Below are positions 17,200 to 26,500 of a stretch of DNA of 64,000 nucleotides, piece by piece. A program made the translations under genes and the position numbers. The DNA lies in the NCBI GenBank assembly GCA_022843405.1, contig JALHNQ010000009.1, positions 1 through 64,000 of the forward strand. Reading direction: 5' to 3'. Origin of the DNA: Methylocystis sp. Lineage in GTDB: Bacteria; Pseudomonadota; Alphaproteobacteria; Rhizobiales; Beijerinckiaceae. Below the pieces are notes generated by a model that did not search any database, was not told the origin of the DNA, and saw only the letters and a list, made by a program, of their open reading frames with translations. Each line of letters begins with the position of its first letter. The first letter of the stretch is position 1.

Positions 17200-18315
17200 G
17201 TGATCCAGCGGTTCATATGGCTTGCTCTCGGCTATTGGAAAGGCCAAACGCAACGCGCCGCGTGGTTTCTGTCAGTCGGATTTCTCATATGCCTTATCGT
17301 CAACACTTACATGGCGCTGGCGGTCAACCGTTGGACCAAGAGCTTTTTCGACGCGCTTCAGACTCATGAAGTCGATGAAGTGATTCAGGGAATTATTCGA
17401 CTCGCCGTCCTGGCCATCGGCGTCGGTCTTGCTTCAATTGCGACAACTCAGTTTCGCATGAGACTTCAGGTGGGTTGGCGACTATGGCTCGCAGCATCGC
17501 TCATTGAAAAATGGCTGGTGAGCGAATCTCGCCTAGCATGCGCGATATCGCCAGCCATCGATAATCCTGAGGCGCGCATCGCCGATGATGGTCGGCTAGC
17601 GATCGAGCTTCTCGTCGATCTTGCCGGCGGCGTCATCAATATTTTTTTGGTGTCGGCCGCCTTTATCGTCGTTCTGTGGCAGGCCGGCGGATCATATGAG
17701 TTTTTCGGCGTCGTCATCCCCGGTTATCTGGTGCTCGCGGTCTTCGTCTATTCCGTTCTGACCTCGTTCGGCATGTGGCTGCTGGGACGGCCGCTGGTGG
17801 CGAGCGTCGAAGAAAAGGCGGCGGCGGAGGGGAACTTCCGTTATGCGCTAACGCGCGCGCGTCACGAGTTCGAATCCCTCGCGATCGTCGACGTTGACGA
17901 AGACGTGGTTCGTGATGTTGGCGATTACCTGCGTCACCCTGTCGTGAAGCAGGTTTCGACGCTGCCAAATCAGACGCCCGAAGCCGACGCCAGGAGCGGG
18001 AATCCCTTCGACAGATTTCTCGTATTGCTCGCAAAGACCTGGGGAGATGTCATCCAGGGACAGACCAAGATCGTTTTTTTAACGCATGCAAACAATCTTT
18101 TGGCGCCTGCGGTCCCCCTCCTACTCGGCGCGCCGAAATATCTTGCCGGCGATTTGACGCTCGGAGATCTGATGCAGGCCGCCGCAGCCTTTTTGCAGGT
18201 GCAGCTTTCCCTCAATTGGCTCGCCGACAACGCCCTGAGCATCGCAAACTGGTCAGCGTCGGCGCGGCGCGTCGCGGCGCTTGATGTGGCGATCGACTCG
18301 CCGTTGGGCGAATAG
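17200..18315 (+). CDS. SbmA/YddA-type ABC transporter transmembrane half
   Basis: A 371-residue membrane protein like the ABC_membrane_2 domain of SbmA/BacA and YddA transporters, which move peptides, vitamins or fatty acids. About six hydrophobic segments are visible (near 21-40, 64-82, 88-110, 145-165, 172-195 and 295-315), with the typical VNRWTKSFFDALQ loop early on and LADNALSIANWSASARRV at the end. YddA-type proteins of about 580 residues continue into an ATPase domain, but here a TAG follows and no ATPase is encoded downstream. It is either a BacA-like proton-driven importer or a truncated ABC protein. Start GTG 17200 follows GGGA. Confidence 0.75.
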   Translation: MIQRFIWLALGYWKGQTQRAAWFLSVGFLICLIVNTYMALAVNRWTKSFFDALQTHEVDEVIQGIIRLAVLAIGVGLASIATTQFRMRLQVGWRLWLAASLIEKWLVSESRLACAISPAIDNPEARIADDGRLAIELLVDLAGGVINIFLVSAAFIVVLWQAGGSYEFFGVVIPGYLVLAVFVYSVLTSFGMWLLGRPLVASVEEKAAAEGNFRYALTRARHEFESLAIVDVDEDVVRDVGDYLRHPVVKQVSTLPNQTPEADARSGNPFDRFLVLLAKTWGDVIQGQTKIVFLTHANNLLAPAVPLLLGAPKYLAGDLTLGDLMQAAAAFLQVQLSLNWLADNALSIANWSASARRVAALDVAIDSPLGE

Positions 18316-18406
18316 CGCGCGGCGCTTGCATGAGGCGCGTGGCGGCGATGGCGAAGACATTCGAGCGCGCGCTTCTGAGCTTCCGCCTGAGCGCGACGGC
18401 GCCAGA

Positions 18407-18700
18407 TTATGGTCGCTTCGAGCTCTTCGACGCAGCCGCGCTCTCGGCCGGCGTGGCGGCGGTCGCCAATTCTTCTTCCATGTCCGCCGGCGCGACCGCT
18501 TGGGACGCGACCGCCGGCGCCGGCCTGACGAATGGGTTGGCGCGCATGGACGCGTGGCGACGCGGCGGCGACCGCACGAACTCAATGACCGTAAAAACGG
18601 CAGCGCATTTGGGGCAGAGAATAGGCGTGCGGCCAAGGTCGAAAAAAGGCGTGTTGCAACTGAGGCACCGGCGTTTTTCGCCGAGTTCCGCTTTTGCCAT
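18407..18700 (-). CDS. TIGR02300/FYDLN-acid family zinc-ribbon protein
   Basis: A 97-residue protein of the alphaproteobacterial TIGR02300 (FYDLN acid) family. The N-terminus MAKAELGEKRRCLSCNTPFF and the following CPKCAAVF give a CXXC-CXXC zinc ribbon (cysteines about 12, 15, 29 and 32), with FFDLG in place of FYDLN. The C-terminus is low-complexity Ala/Pro/Glu. Function is unknown; a role in transcription or RNA handling is often guessed from the ribbon. The start at 18700 follows AAAGGAA. No operon partner. Confidence 0.85.
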   Translation of the reverse strand: MAKAELGEKRRCLSCNTPFFDLGRTPILCPKCAAVFTVIEFVRSPPRRHASMRANPFVRPAPAVASQAVAPADMEEELATAATPAESAAASKSSKRP

Positions 18701-19032
18701 TGACTTTGTTCCTTTCAAAGCCTTGCAAAGCGCGCAAAGCTTTTTGTTGAATCGACGCCTCTCGCCGCCGCCGCGGACGAACTCCCGCGGCGCCGGTCTT
18801 CACGCGCTGCTCGGCGCGATGAACAGCGTCGACTTGCAAGAAGCTGCAATTTAGAGAAGTCAGGCGCGCTGACGCGCCCGTGTTCGCCGAAATCGTTCGG
18901 CGGAAGCCTACTTTGAACATGCGCGTTCAGCGAGCGGAATACAAGGCGACGTCCAGGATTTTCCGGCGGGAGCGAGCGGAAGCCGGGCCGGTCGCAAGCA
19001 ATATTCACGACATGCGGTGGCCAGGAGGAATC

Positions 19033-19734
19033 ATGAGCCGGCTTCGCTTGCACCGGGAAAGCCATCTCGTCCAGCGCATCGGCTGGCTGAGGGCGGCGGT
19101 GCTCGGCGCCAATGACGGCATCGTCTCGACCGCGAGCCTGATCGTCGGCGTCGCCGCCGCGGCGGCGACGCGCGAGGATGTGCTGATCGCTGGGGCCGCC
19201 GGATTGGTCGCCGGCGCCATGTCGATGGCGGCGGGCGAATATGTTTCGGTCAGCTCTCAGGCCGACGCCGAACGGGCCGACCTCGCGCGCGAGCACAAGG
19301 AACTGAGCGATCATGCGGAAAGCGAATGGGAAGAGCTTGCGCAAATCTACGTCGAGCGTGGCGTCGACCTCGACCTCGCGCGGCGCGTCGCCGCGCAGCT
19401 GATGGAGAAGGACGCGCTGAGCGCCCACGCGCGCGACGAACTGGGAATTTCGGAAATCCTCGCGGCAAGGCCGGCGCAAGCGGCGTTGACGTCGGCCCTG
19501 ACATTCGCCGCCGGCGCCGGTTTGCCGCTTCTCGCCGTATGGATTTCGCCGCGAGATTTGGTCGTCCCCGTCGTCTCGGCCGCGTCTTTAGGATTCCTCG
19601 CGCTTCTCGGCGCAATCGGCGCGCGAGCCGGCGGCGCCGCGATTCTTCGCGCCACGGCGCGGGTCATGGTCTGGGGCGCGCTGGCGCTGGCGCTGACGGC
19701 GAGCGTGGGCAAGATTTTCGGCATGGCCGTTTGA
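19033..19734 (+). CDS. VIT1/CCC1-family transporter
   Basis: A 233-residue inner-membrane protein of the VIT1/CCC1 family, which transports Fe(II) or Mn(II). The opening HLVQRIGWLRAAVLGANDGI is the family signature, followed by SLIVGVAAAAATRED and AGAMSMAAGEYVSVSSQ. The charged central loop (about 85-140, EHKELSDHAESEWEELAQ) is where VIT proteins bind metal, and three hydrophobic segments complete the C-terminus. ATG 19033 sits behind a strong AGGAGGAA. It stands alone, with a cupin gene following 67 bases later on the same strand. Confidence 0.9.
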   Translation: MSRLRLHRESHLVQRIGWLRAAVLGANDGIVSTASLIVGVAAAAATREDVLIAGAAGLVAGAMSMAAGEYVSVSSQADAERADLAREHKELSDHAESEWEELAQIYVERGVDLDLARRVAAQLMEKDALSAHARDELGISEILAARPAQAALTSALTFAAGAGLPLLAVWISPRDLVVPVVSAASLGFLALLGAIGARAGGAAILRATARVMVWGALALALTASVGKIFGMAV

Positions 19735-19801
19735 CGCGCGCGACGAAAGAAGGCCCTCGATACGGCCGATGCAGGACTGGATTTTGGGAAGGGAGCAACA
19801 G

Positions 19802-20227
19802 ATGATTCGCTTGGCGATTGTCGCGATGTTCGGCGTTGCATTGATGGCGAGCGGCGCCTCTTGTGCTGAGGAGCGCGCGTCCGCCGAGGTCGTGACCGAA
19901 ATCGCCAGGACGACCAAAACCGCCACGGGGCAGCCGATCGCTCCGCCGCAGGGTCCGCTCGAGGTCGTGGCTTCGATTTATACTTTGGCGCCCGGCGTCA
20001 AACTGCCGGAGCACAAGCATCCCTATCAGCGCTATGCTTATGTTCTTGAAGGCGAGCTGAAGGTCCAGCAGGCGGATTCCCCGCCGCGGCTTTACCGCGC
20101 CGGCGACTTCATCGTCGAAAGCGTCGATGGTTGGCATTTCGGCGCGACGGCCGGGACCGTTCCGGTCAGACTGCTGGTCATCGACCAAGCGCCGCCCGGC
20201 GGCGTCATCACCATTAATCGGCCGTAG
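19802..20227 (+). CDS. Exported cupin-domain protein
   Basis: A 141-residue single-domain cupin with an N-terminal signal (about residues 1-21, ending SGASCAEE; the Cys may be lipidated, although the preceding residues are not an ideal lipobox). Metal-binding motif 1 is visible as PGVKLPEHKHPYQRYAYVLEGEL, and motif 2 as RAGDFIVESVDGWHFG. Small cupins of this kind bind metals or act as isomerases or dioxygenases; nothing here decides between these. ATG 19802 follows GGGAG. It could share a transcript with the VIT-family gene. Confidence 0.8.
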   Translation: MIRLAIVAMFGVALMASGASCAEERASAEVVTEIARTTKTATGQPIAPPQGPLEVVASIYTLAPGVKLPEHKHPYQRYAYVLEGELKVQQADSPPRLYRAGDFIVESVDGWHFGATAGTVPVRLLVIDQAPPGGVITINRP

Positions 20228-20283
20228 ATCACGCCTCGCGCCGAAAGGCGCCCTGCCGGGGGCAAGCCTGAAGGCGGCGCGCT

Positions 20284-22305
20284 CTAGCGCAGTTTGATCG
20301 TCAGATCGGTGCCGACGGCGCCGGTCTCGCTGCTGACCGGCTGATCCGAGATAATGAGCGAAGCGCCCGTCCAAAGCCGCTCGGCGATGCGGTCGCGCAC
20401 GTCCTTGGGGATGTCGACGCGCTCCAAAGCCTCGGTCGGGCTCGCGGGGCTGCGCACCGTCCAAGACATGCCGGTATCGGCGGAGGCGGTCTTTCTGCTT
20501 CCCGTCGGCTCATCGCCGGAGCGGGCCGGCATCGAGACGACGTGCCATTTGAGCGATTTCCCATCGTCGCCGGCGGCCGTCGCCACATAAAGATGCGATC
20601 CGAGCGGCGTATTCGGGTCCTTTATGTCGATCGGCGCGTCGAACAGCGGCGCCAGCGCCTGGCGCACATAGATGCGCCGTTCCTTCTTGCTGATCAGCAT
20701 CGAAATGGGCGCCGCGCGCCGTTCGGCTTCCCGTTGAGCGACAACCGCCGCAGCCGCCGCAGTTCTCACGGCGTCCAGGCGGCGATCGGCGTCGGCGAAT
20801 TCGGAATCCTTGGCGGCCGAGGCTGTTTTCGCCTGTTCAAGTCTCGCCATGGCGTCGGTAAGAACGGCGTCGGCGTTCGTCTTCGTCAACAGCGCCGCGT
20901 CCTGTATCAGCAACGCTTTTCCGTAGGCTCTCGTCAGGCGGTCGGCGTTGGCCTTGGCCGGCGCGTCGCCCGCCGAAGCGCTGCGTTCCGCCGTCGCGGC
21001 CGCCTCATGCTGGCTGGCCGCCGAAGCCGTCGCCGCATCATATGACGCGCCCGCCGCTTCCGCCTTCGTGCGCGCCCACATCTGAGACGCCTCGGCGGCG
21101 CTGAGTTCCGCCGCAGCTCGCGCCGCTTCTTTCTGCTTGGTTCCTGCTTCGATGGTCAAGGCCTTGACCGCCTTGTTGGCGGCGGCGGCTTCGGCGACGG
21201 CCTTGGCCTTGAGTTGCTGCGCGTATTGCTGCGGATTGACCGCCGGCCGTTCGGCGACGGCGCTCGCGGGCGGGCTTGCCGAAGGCGCCGCCTTATCCGC
21301 GCCGGCTTCGATTTTTGGCTGTTCCGCCTGACGCTGTGGATTGGCGGAGAGTGGGTCCGCGGCGACGGACGCCGCTTGCTGCTGCTCCGCGGTGGGCGCG
21401 GCTTTGGCGGCGGCCTCGGCCTTCGGCTGCTCCGCCTGGGCGGGCTTTGCGGCCGGCGCCTCGGCGACGACGGGGGATGCCGGCTGGCCTGCGGCGGGTT
21501 CCGCTTTTGCCGAGCCGGACGCTTCGCCGCCGGTCTTGAGCTCGGGCTTCTCCTTCTGCGGCTGGGAAGCGACCGACGTGCGATCCGCCGCGACTTGCGT
21601 TCCCGAATCGGCCTGTTCGGCTTCAGCGGCCGTCCGCAGTCTCGGCTGGGGCAGCAGCGCGTGGTCGAATTCTGTTGGCGTCACCTCATGCGGCGAGATG
21701 ACGACCCGCTCGCCGATCCTGGTCATGCCCCAGAGCTTGGCGGCGAATGCGGCGGGGAGCCGGACGCAGCCATGCGAGGCCGGATGGCCGGGCACCACGC
21801 CGAGATGCATGGCGATGCCGGACCAGGTGATCCTCTGCATGAACGGCATCGGCGCGCCGGAATAAATATTGGAACGATGGAAACGCTCGCGGCCGATGAT
21901 GGAAAAAATGCCTTTGGGCGTTGGATGGCCGGCCATGCCTGTCGAGATCGCCGAACGGACGACGAGGCCGCGGTGATTGTAGATCGACACATGCTGGTCG
22001 GCGATCGAGGCGATGAGGAACAGCGGCCGCTCGAGTTGCGGCGCCTCGGCCTTGGCCTCGCGCCCCGGCGTCGCGCCGGTTTTTTCGGCCGCCGTCGTCG
22101 GCGTTTTCCTTGTTCCGGCGTGGCGGGGTCGAACGACGCGACTGCGCTCTCTCGCCGGCTCGACGCGACGCTGGCTCTCGCCGCCCCAAAAAAAGAAGCC
22201 CTGCGCCATGGCGGGCGTGCGCCAAAAGCCAAACGTCGCGACGGCGCCCGCTGCCAGAGCCACCGTCGAAAAAAACCGGGCGCGAGAGCGCGCTGTCAAA
22301 CGCAT
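20284..22305 (-). CDS. L,D-transpeptidase (YkuD) with long Ala-rich C-terminus
   Basis: A 673-residue exported protein. The N-terminus has a signal peptide (hydrophobic about 12-26, then MAQG). The YkuD domain (about 95-205) contains the catalytic set HLGVVPGHPASHGCVRLP with H178 and the nucleophile C180; it would form or remodel 3-3 peptidoglycan links or attach proteins to peptidoglycan. About 450 further residues are Ala/Glu/Lys/Pro-rich, partly coiled coil, ending in a second folded region (LFDAPIDIKDPNTPLGSHLY) that resembles a repeated half YkuD domain. ATG 22305 follows GGAG; a TTG at 22317 is less likely. Confidence 0.85.
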   Translation of the reverse strand: MRLTARSRARFFSTVALAAGAVATFGFWRTPAMAQGFFFWGGESQRRVEPARERSRVVRPRHAGTRKTPTTAAEKTGATPGREAKAEAPQLERPLFLIASIADQHVSIYNHRGLVVRSAISTGMAGHPTPKGIFSIIGRERFHRSNIYSGAPMPFMQRITWSGIAMHLGVVPGHPASHGCVRLPAAFAAKLWGMTRIGERVVISPHEVTPTEFDHALLPQPRLRTAAEAEQADSGTQVAADRTSVASQPQKEKPELKTGGEASGSAKAEPAAGQPASPVVAEAPAAKPAQAEQPKAEAAAKAAPTAEQQQAASVAADPLSANPQRQAEQPKIEAGADKAAPSASPPASAVAERPAVNPQQYAQQLKAKAVAEAAAANKAVKALTIEAGTKQKEAARAAAELSAAEASQMWARTKAEAAGASYDAATASAASQHEAAATAERSASAGDAPAKANADRLTRAYGKALLIQDAALLTKTNADAVLTDAMARLEQAKTASAAKDSEFADADRRLDAVRTAAAAAVVAQREAERRAAPISMLISKKERRIYVRQALAPLFDAPIDIKDPNTPLGSHLYVATAAGDDGKSLKWHVVSMPARSGDEPTGSRKTASADTGMSWTVRSPASPTEALERVDIPKDVRDRIAERLWTGASLIISDQPVSSETGAVGTDLTIKLR

Positions 22306-22692
22306 ATTCCGCTCCAAAGGTGGTTGTCCGCCTTTCAGTCTAAGGCGAATCTCTCATTTAATCGATAATGAATGGCTAATCCGAGGCCGGATTACGCAGC
22401 CAAGATCAAGATTTCGGGCGAACTGCAAAGCATTGCACCCTCGCGAATGCGGCAGATCGCTCGGAATCGGCGCGGCCTGCGCGCCAGTTATTTCGGCGAG
22501 CAGACATTTCTGCAAGAATTCAATAACGTATTACGCCGCTAAGCGATTTTACGACTTTTCCTTTCAGCCGATCCAGAAGCGAATATTTATCTTGAGCGTA
22601 ACCTTTCAAGTAACAAAGACCGATTCGGCAGCGATTCTGCACAAATCCGCGCGAGGCGGCAACGCCCGGCCGACGCCGGCCTCCCGACGACA
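22306..22692. other. Intergenic region, promoter side of the transpeptidase gene
   Basis: No gene is seen here. The part near 22500-22620 is AT-richer than the surroundings and could hold the transpeptidase promoter, but no clear hexamer pair or operator stands out. Confidence 0.4.
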
Positions 22693-23736
22693 TCATGATC
22701 CTTGCAGCGCGTCGGCGAGGAATCCGCCGATCGCCACGACGGCGGCGTCGGCCTCGCTCAACAGGCCTGGAAAGAAGTAGAAGCCGTGCGGCATGGCGCT
22801 TCCAATAAAATGTTCGACTTTAACGTCCGCCGCCTTCAATTTTTCGGCAAAGGCGCAATTGTCGTCGATTAGCGGATCAGCCGCGCCGCTGATGATGATC
22901 GTTCTTGGGTAGCCATGCAAATCGCCGAGCGCCGGGCTTGCCCAGGGATGGCGCCATTGCTGCTGCGTCGTAAGATAGGCCCCGCGCGCAAATCCCATGA
23001 AGGCCGCGTCGATCACGATGCCCGTCGGAGCCAGCTGCTCGAAGGACGGAAATTGTTCGAAACAAAAATCCGTGACCGGGCATAACAGCACGGCCGCAAG
23101 AACCGACAGGCGCTCGTCGCGGGCTCTGATCGGCAACGCCGCGGCGAGATTGCCGCCAGCGGAATCTCCGCAGACCACAATGCGCGACGCGTCGCCGCCG
23201 ATTTCGCTGCCTTTATCGCGCATCCACAGTAGAACCGCCATGCAATCGTCGAGGCCGGCGGGAAATGGCCACTCGGGCGCCCAGCGATAGTTGACGCTGA
23301 CGACAATGATATTGTTTTCGGCGGCGATGCGGCTGGTGACATACGCCGTATCTTCCGATCGTCCGACGACAAAGCCGCCGCCATGGACATAAAGCATCAT
23401 CGGCCTCGGCCCTTCGCCGGGCGGCGTGAAACATTCACAGCGGATCGGACCGGCGTCCGAAGGAACGGCAAGAGTCGATACCGTCACTTGCGGATAAAGC
23501 TGCGCCCCGCTGGGCGGAAACTCTGAGGGGTCGATCGTTAGGCCCTCGCCCCTGTAACAGGCGCGCACCGGCGCGATCATCATGTCTCGCATCGCCACCG
23601 GCGCGCGCAGTTGCATCAGCAAGCGATAAAAGGGCGCGGCGGGATCGCTTTCGGAAAAACTGACAACTCCCGGTCCATCCGCGCGCTCGTCGACGAAGAC
23701 GGACGCGGCGGCGGGTCGATGTTCAACTTCGCCCAT
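22693..23736 (-). CDS. Alpha/beta hydrolase, hormone-sensitive lipase family
   Basis: A 347-residue esterase-type protein. The HSL-family oxyanion motif HGGGFVVG is near residue 118, the nucleophile is in GDSAGGNLAAA (near 191-200), the acid is in SGAADPLIDD and the catalytic His in AMPHGFYFFP. About 90 residues precede the catalytic core as a cap. Such enzymes hydrolyse short- to medium-chain esters in the cytoplasm; no signal peptide is visible. Ribosome site GGAGAAGG precedes the start. It lies downstream of leuA on the same strand but is separated from it by a strong terminator. Confidence 0.88.
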   Translation of the reverse strand: MGEVEHRPAAASVFVDERADGPGVVSFSESDPAAPFYRLLMQLRAPVAMRDMMIAPVRACYRGEGLTIDPSEFPPSGAQLYPQVTVSTLAVPSDAGPIRCECFTPPGEGPRPMMLYVHGGGFVVGRSEDTAYVTSRIAAENNIIVVSVNYRWAPEWPFPAGLDDCMAVLLWMRDKGSEIGGDASRIVVCGDSAGGNLAAALPIRARDERLSVLAAVLLCPVTDFCFEQFPSFEQLAPTGIVIDAAFMGFARGAYLTTQQQWRHPWASPALGDLHGYPRTIIISGAADPLIDDNCAFAEKLKAADVKVEHFIGSAMPHGFYFFPGLLSEADAAVVAIGGFLADALQGS

Positions 23737-23804
23737 TGGCCCTTCTCCAAGTCCTTTCGGTGTCGCGACGAATGAGCCGGTTCCAGATCGGCCGCGGCGA
23801 TGCG

Positions 23805-23837
23805 AAGGCTCCCGCCGGCAAGACCGGCGGGAGCCTT
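23805..23837 (-). terminator. Terminator hairpin downstream of leuA
   Basis: A perfect 14-base stem (AAGGCTCCCGCCGG and its complement) around a 5-base loop lies 15 bases after the leuA stop. On the minus strand only a few T residues follow, so its strength as an intrinsic terminator is inferred from the stem. Confidence 0.75.
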
Positions 23838-23851
23838 TAGCGCCGAGGACG

Positions 23852-25429
23852 CTAGATCGCCTGCATCGCTTCCGGCTTGGTGCGCGCGCGCTTGGCGATC
23901 AGCCGGTTGAGCGCGGACACATAGGCGCGCGCCGAGGCGACGAGCGTATCGGGATCGGCGCCACGGCCCGTCACCGACTTGCCGTTTTCGCACAAACGAA
24001 CCGAGACCTCGGCCTGCGCGTCGGTGCCCTCGGTAACGGCATGGACCTGGAAGAGTTCGAGGGTCGCGTCATGCGGGGCGAGCGCCTTGATGGCGTTGAA
24101 GATGGCGTCGACAGGGCCGTTGCCGGTCGCCTGATGCGTCAACTTCTCGCCGCCGACGTCTAGCGTGAGAGCCGCCGACTGCGGGCCATGGGTGCCGGCC
24201 ATCACCATCAGCGCCTCGACCTTGATGTGATCATGGGCGTTGACGATCTCGTCGTCGACGAGCGCGGCCAGATCTTCGTCATAGACGAATTTCTTGCGGT
24301 CGGCCAAATCCTTAAAGCGGTTGAACGCGTCCTCCAACGCGTTCTCGCCGAGATCATAGCCGAGCTCCTTCAGCTTCTCGCGGAAGGCGTGACGGCCCGA
24401 ATGCTTACCCATCACGAGCGACGTCTTGGAGACGCCGACGCTTTCGGGCGTCATGATCTCGTATGTATGCGCATTCTTGAGCATGCCGTCCTGATGGATG
24501 CCGCTCTCATGCGCGAAAGCGTTCCGCCCGACGATCGCCTTGTTGTACTGCACCGGAAAGGACGTAACCGCCGAGACGAGCTTCGACGCGCGCGTCAGCA
24601 GTTTGGCGTCGATATGCGTGTAAAACGGCAGCGCGTCGCCGCGCGTCTTCATCGACATCACGATTTCTTCGAGCGCGGCGTTGCCCGCCCGCTCGCCGAT
24701 GCCGTTGATGGTGCATTCCACCTGCCGCGCGCCGCCGCGCACACCGGCGAGCGAATTGGCCACGGCCAGTCCCAGATCGTCGTGGCAATGCACCGAGAAG
24801 ATCGCCTTGTCGGAATTCGGCACGCGTTCGCGCACGGTGCGGAACAGCTGCTCATATTCCGCCGGCGTGATGTAGCCGACAGTGTCTGGAATATTGATCG
24901 TCGTCGCGCCGGCCTTGATCGCGGCTTCCACGCAGCGGCAGAGAAAATCGAGTTCCGTGCGGGTGCCGTCCTCCGCCGACCACTCCACGTCGGCGACATG
25001 ATTGCGCGCGCGACTCACCGAGGCGGAGACCATCTCCAATACGCGTTCCGGCTCCAGCTGGAGCTTGTATTTCATATGTACGGGCGAGGTGGAGATGAAG
25101 GTGTGGATGCGCGGACGCTTCGCTTCCCGCAGCGCTTCGGCGCAACGGTCGATGTCCTTTTCCGACGCGCGCGCCAGTCCGGCGACGGCCGCGTTCTTCA
25201 CCCGCCGCGCCACTTCGCTGACGCTCTCGAAATCGCCGGGACTGGCGATCGGAAAGCCGGCCTCGATAATATCGACGCCCAGATGGTCAAGCAGATCTGC
25301 GACCTCGAGTTTCTCTTCGAGAGTCATGGAGGCGCCGGGCGATTGCTCGCCGTCGCGCAGGGTGGTGTCAAAAATCAGGACGCGCCCGTCGTTATCTGCG
25401 ACGGCGCCGGGCTGTGACGAATGGCTCAT
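23852..25429 (-). CDS. leuA: 2-isopropylmalate synthase
   Basis: A 525-residue enzyme catalysing the first committed step of leucine synthesis, condensing acetyl-CoA with 2-oxoisovalerate. The TIM-barrel N-terminus starts with the metal and substrate motif [10 protein letters not shown] (20-29), [12 protein letters not shown] carries two metal-binding histidines near 210, and [16 protein letters not shown] follows. The C-terminal LeuA regulatory domain (about 390-515), which binds leucine for feedback inhibition, is present. ATG 25429 begins MSHSSQPG; the upstream frame extension is leader DNA. Expression is likely controlled by the attenuator-like leader at 25440-25640. Confidence 0.95.
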   Translation of the reverse strand: MSHSSQPGAVADNDGRVLIFDTTLRDGEQSPGASMTLEEKLEVADLLDHLGVDIIEAGFPIASPGDFESVSEVARRVKNAAVAGLARASEKDIDRCAEALREAKRPRIHTFISTSPVHMKYKLQLEPERVLEMVSASVSRARNHVADVEWSAEDGTRTELDFLCRCVEAAIKAGATTINIPDTVGYITPAEYEQLFRTVRERVPNSDKAIFSVHCHDDLGLAVANSLAGVRGGARQVECTINGIGERAGNAALEEIVMSMKTRGDALPFYTHIDAKLLTRASKLVSAVTSFPVQYNKAIVGRNAFAHESGIHQDGMLKNAHTYEIMTPESVGVSKTSLVMGKHSGRHAFREKLKELGYDLGENALEDAFNRFKDLADRKKFVYDEDLAALVDDEIVNAHDHIKVEALMVMAGTHGPQSAALTLDVGGEKLTHQATGNGPVDAIFNAIKALAPHDATLELFQVHAVTEGTDAQAEVSVRLCENGKSVTGRGADPDTLVASARAYVSALNRLIAKRARTKPEAMQAI

Positions 25430-25439
25430 TGATTTGGAA

Positions 25440-25526
25440 TCCTGCTTTGCCCCCTCGGGGGCTCTTGTCGTGACTGCATGACATGTCCCCTGAAGGCCTG
25501 GGCGCGAGCCCGTCGGGCGCTCAGGG
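25440..25526 (-). promoter_or_regulatory. Candidate leucine attenuator structures upstream of leuA
   Basis: On the minus strand CCCCTGA (25520-25526, overlapping the leader stop) can pair with TCAGGGG just downstream (about 25486-25493), enclosing a GCCC/GGGC hairpin. Further on, GCCCC-CGAG-GGGGC (about 25449-25464) forms a compact GC stem before the leuA ribosome site. Competing stems after a run of Leu codons fit attenuation. A run of T after the last stem is missing, so control might act on translation instead. Confidence 0.5.
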
Positions 25527-25634
25527 GCGACTAAGAAGCAGCAGGCCAAAAAGCGGAAGGGAAAGCGGGCAAGCGAATGCGCGCGCGCGTAAAGGCGTCG
25601 CAGCAAAATTCGCGGAGGCGGTTGCGTAGGGCAA
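25521..25634 (-). CDS. Putative leucine-rich leader peptide of leuA
   Basis: A 37-codon frame starting at TTG 25634, four bases after an AGAG-containing site, ends at the TGA at 25521-25523. It contains four consecutive leucine codons (25533-25544), with several more leucines just before them. Its stop codon lies inside one arm of a stem with TCAGGGG, as in ribosome-mediated attenuators. There is no ATG start, and an alternative overlapping frame (stop at 25531) exists, so the exact peptide is uncertain. Confidence 0.5.
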   Translation of the reverse strand: MPYATASANFAATPLRARAFACPLSLPLFGLLLLSRP

Positions 25635-25847
25635 CGATCTCTTCCCGTTCCAGCGGCGCTTGGCCGCAATCGTCGATTAGAATAACGCAAGAAGCGCCTT
25701 CGCCGCAAGCGCCGAGTCGCCGCTTTTTCCTATCGTGGACCGGCGACCGAGCCAAAAGCGCGCGCCGCCCGGCCAGAAGATAATTTTTGCGGCCGAACCG
25801 CTTATGGCACTTGCCGAAACGAATGTAGGAGACCTAACATTCGAAGC

Positions 25848-26369
25848 ATGGTCAAAACCGCATTCTCCATCCGTCATGCGCGTCCCGGAGACGCAGAGCA
25901 GATCACGCGCGTTCATGACGCTTCGTGGCGCTCCGCCTATCGCGGCGTTATTCCTGGCGCGGAGCTGGAACGGATGATCGCGCGCCGGGGCCCCAATTGG
26001 TGGCATTCGGCGATCGTGCGCGGCACCGGCCTGCTTGTGCTCGACTTTGACGACGACATCGTCGGCTATTCGACCTATGGCCGAAACCGCGTGCCGTCGA
26101 TGCCCTATTCCGGCGAAATCTTCGAAATCTATCTGACGCCGGAGCAGCAAGGCTTGGGTTTCGGGAGGCGGCTGTTCAACGCCACGCGCCGCGAACTCGC
26201 CGAGCACGGCTATCTCTCGACCATCGTTTGGGCGCTCGCCGACAATGACAAGGCGCTCTCCTTCTATCGCAGCCTCGGCGGACAGACAGTGCGCCGCGCC
26301 GAGGAACGATTCGGCTCGGACATGCTAACGCGTGTCGCCTTCGGTTTCGTTTCGGCGCCGGTGCGCTGA
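25848..26369 (+). CDS. GNAT-family N-acetyltransferase
   Basis: A 173-residue acetyltransferase of the GNAT superfamily. The fold's landmarks are visible: SIRHARPGDAEQITRVHDASW at the start, the beta-4 strand EIFEIYLTPEQQGLGFGRRL with the acetyl-CoA pyrophosphate loop (Q/R-x-x-G-x-G/A form QQGLGFG), and NDKALSFYRSLGGQTV near the end. The substrate is unknown; the WRSAYRGVIPGAEL segment is common in the RimI-like small-molecule branch. It is divergent from leuA and not part of a clear operon. Confidence 0.88.
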   Translation: MVKTAFSIRHARPGDAEQITRVHDASWRSAYRGVIPGAELERMIARRGPNWWHSAIVRGTGLLVLDFDDDIVGYSTYGRNRVPSMPYSGEIFEIYLTPEQQGLGFGRRLFNATRRELAEHGYLSTIVWALADNDKALSFYRSLGGQTVRRAEERFGSDMLTRVAFGFVSAPVR

Positions 26370-26500
26370 ACGACAAAGGCGCGGCAATCTTGCGCCAAAG
26401 ACGCCGCCGCGCGGCGCGCATCGCTGTCGCCCTAACGACAATCGAAGAGATCGGCCGGCGAATCCTCCTCGCCGCGCCGTCGATCTTATGGGAGCCTTGA

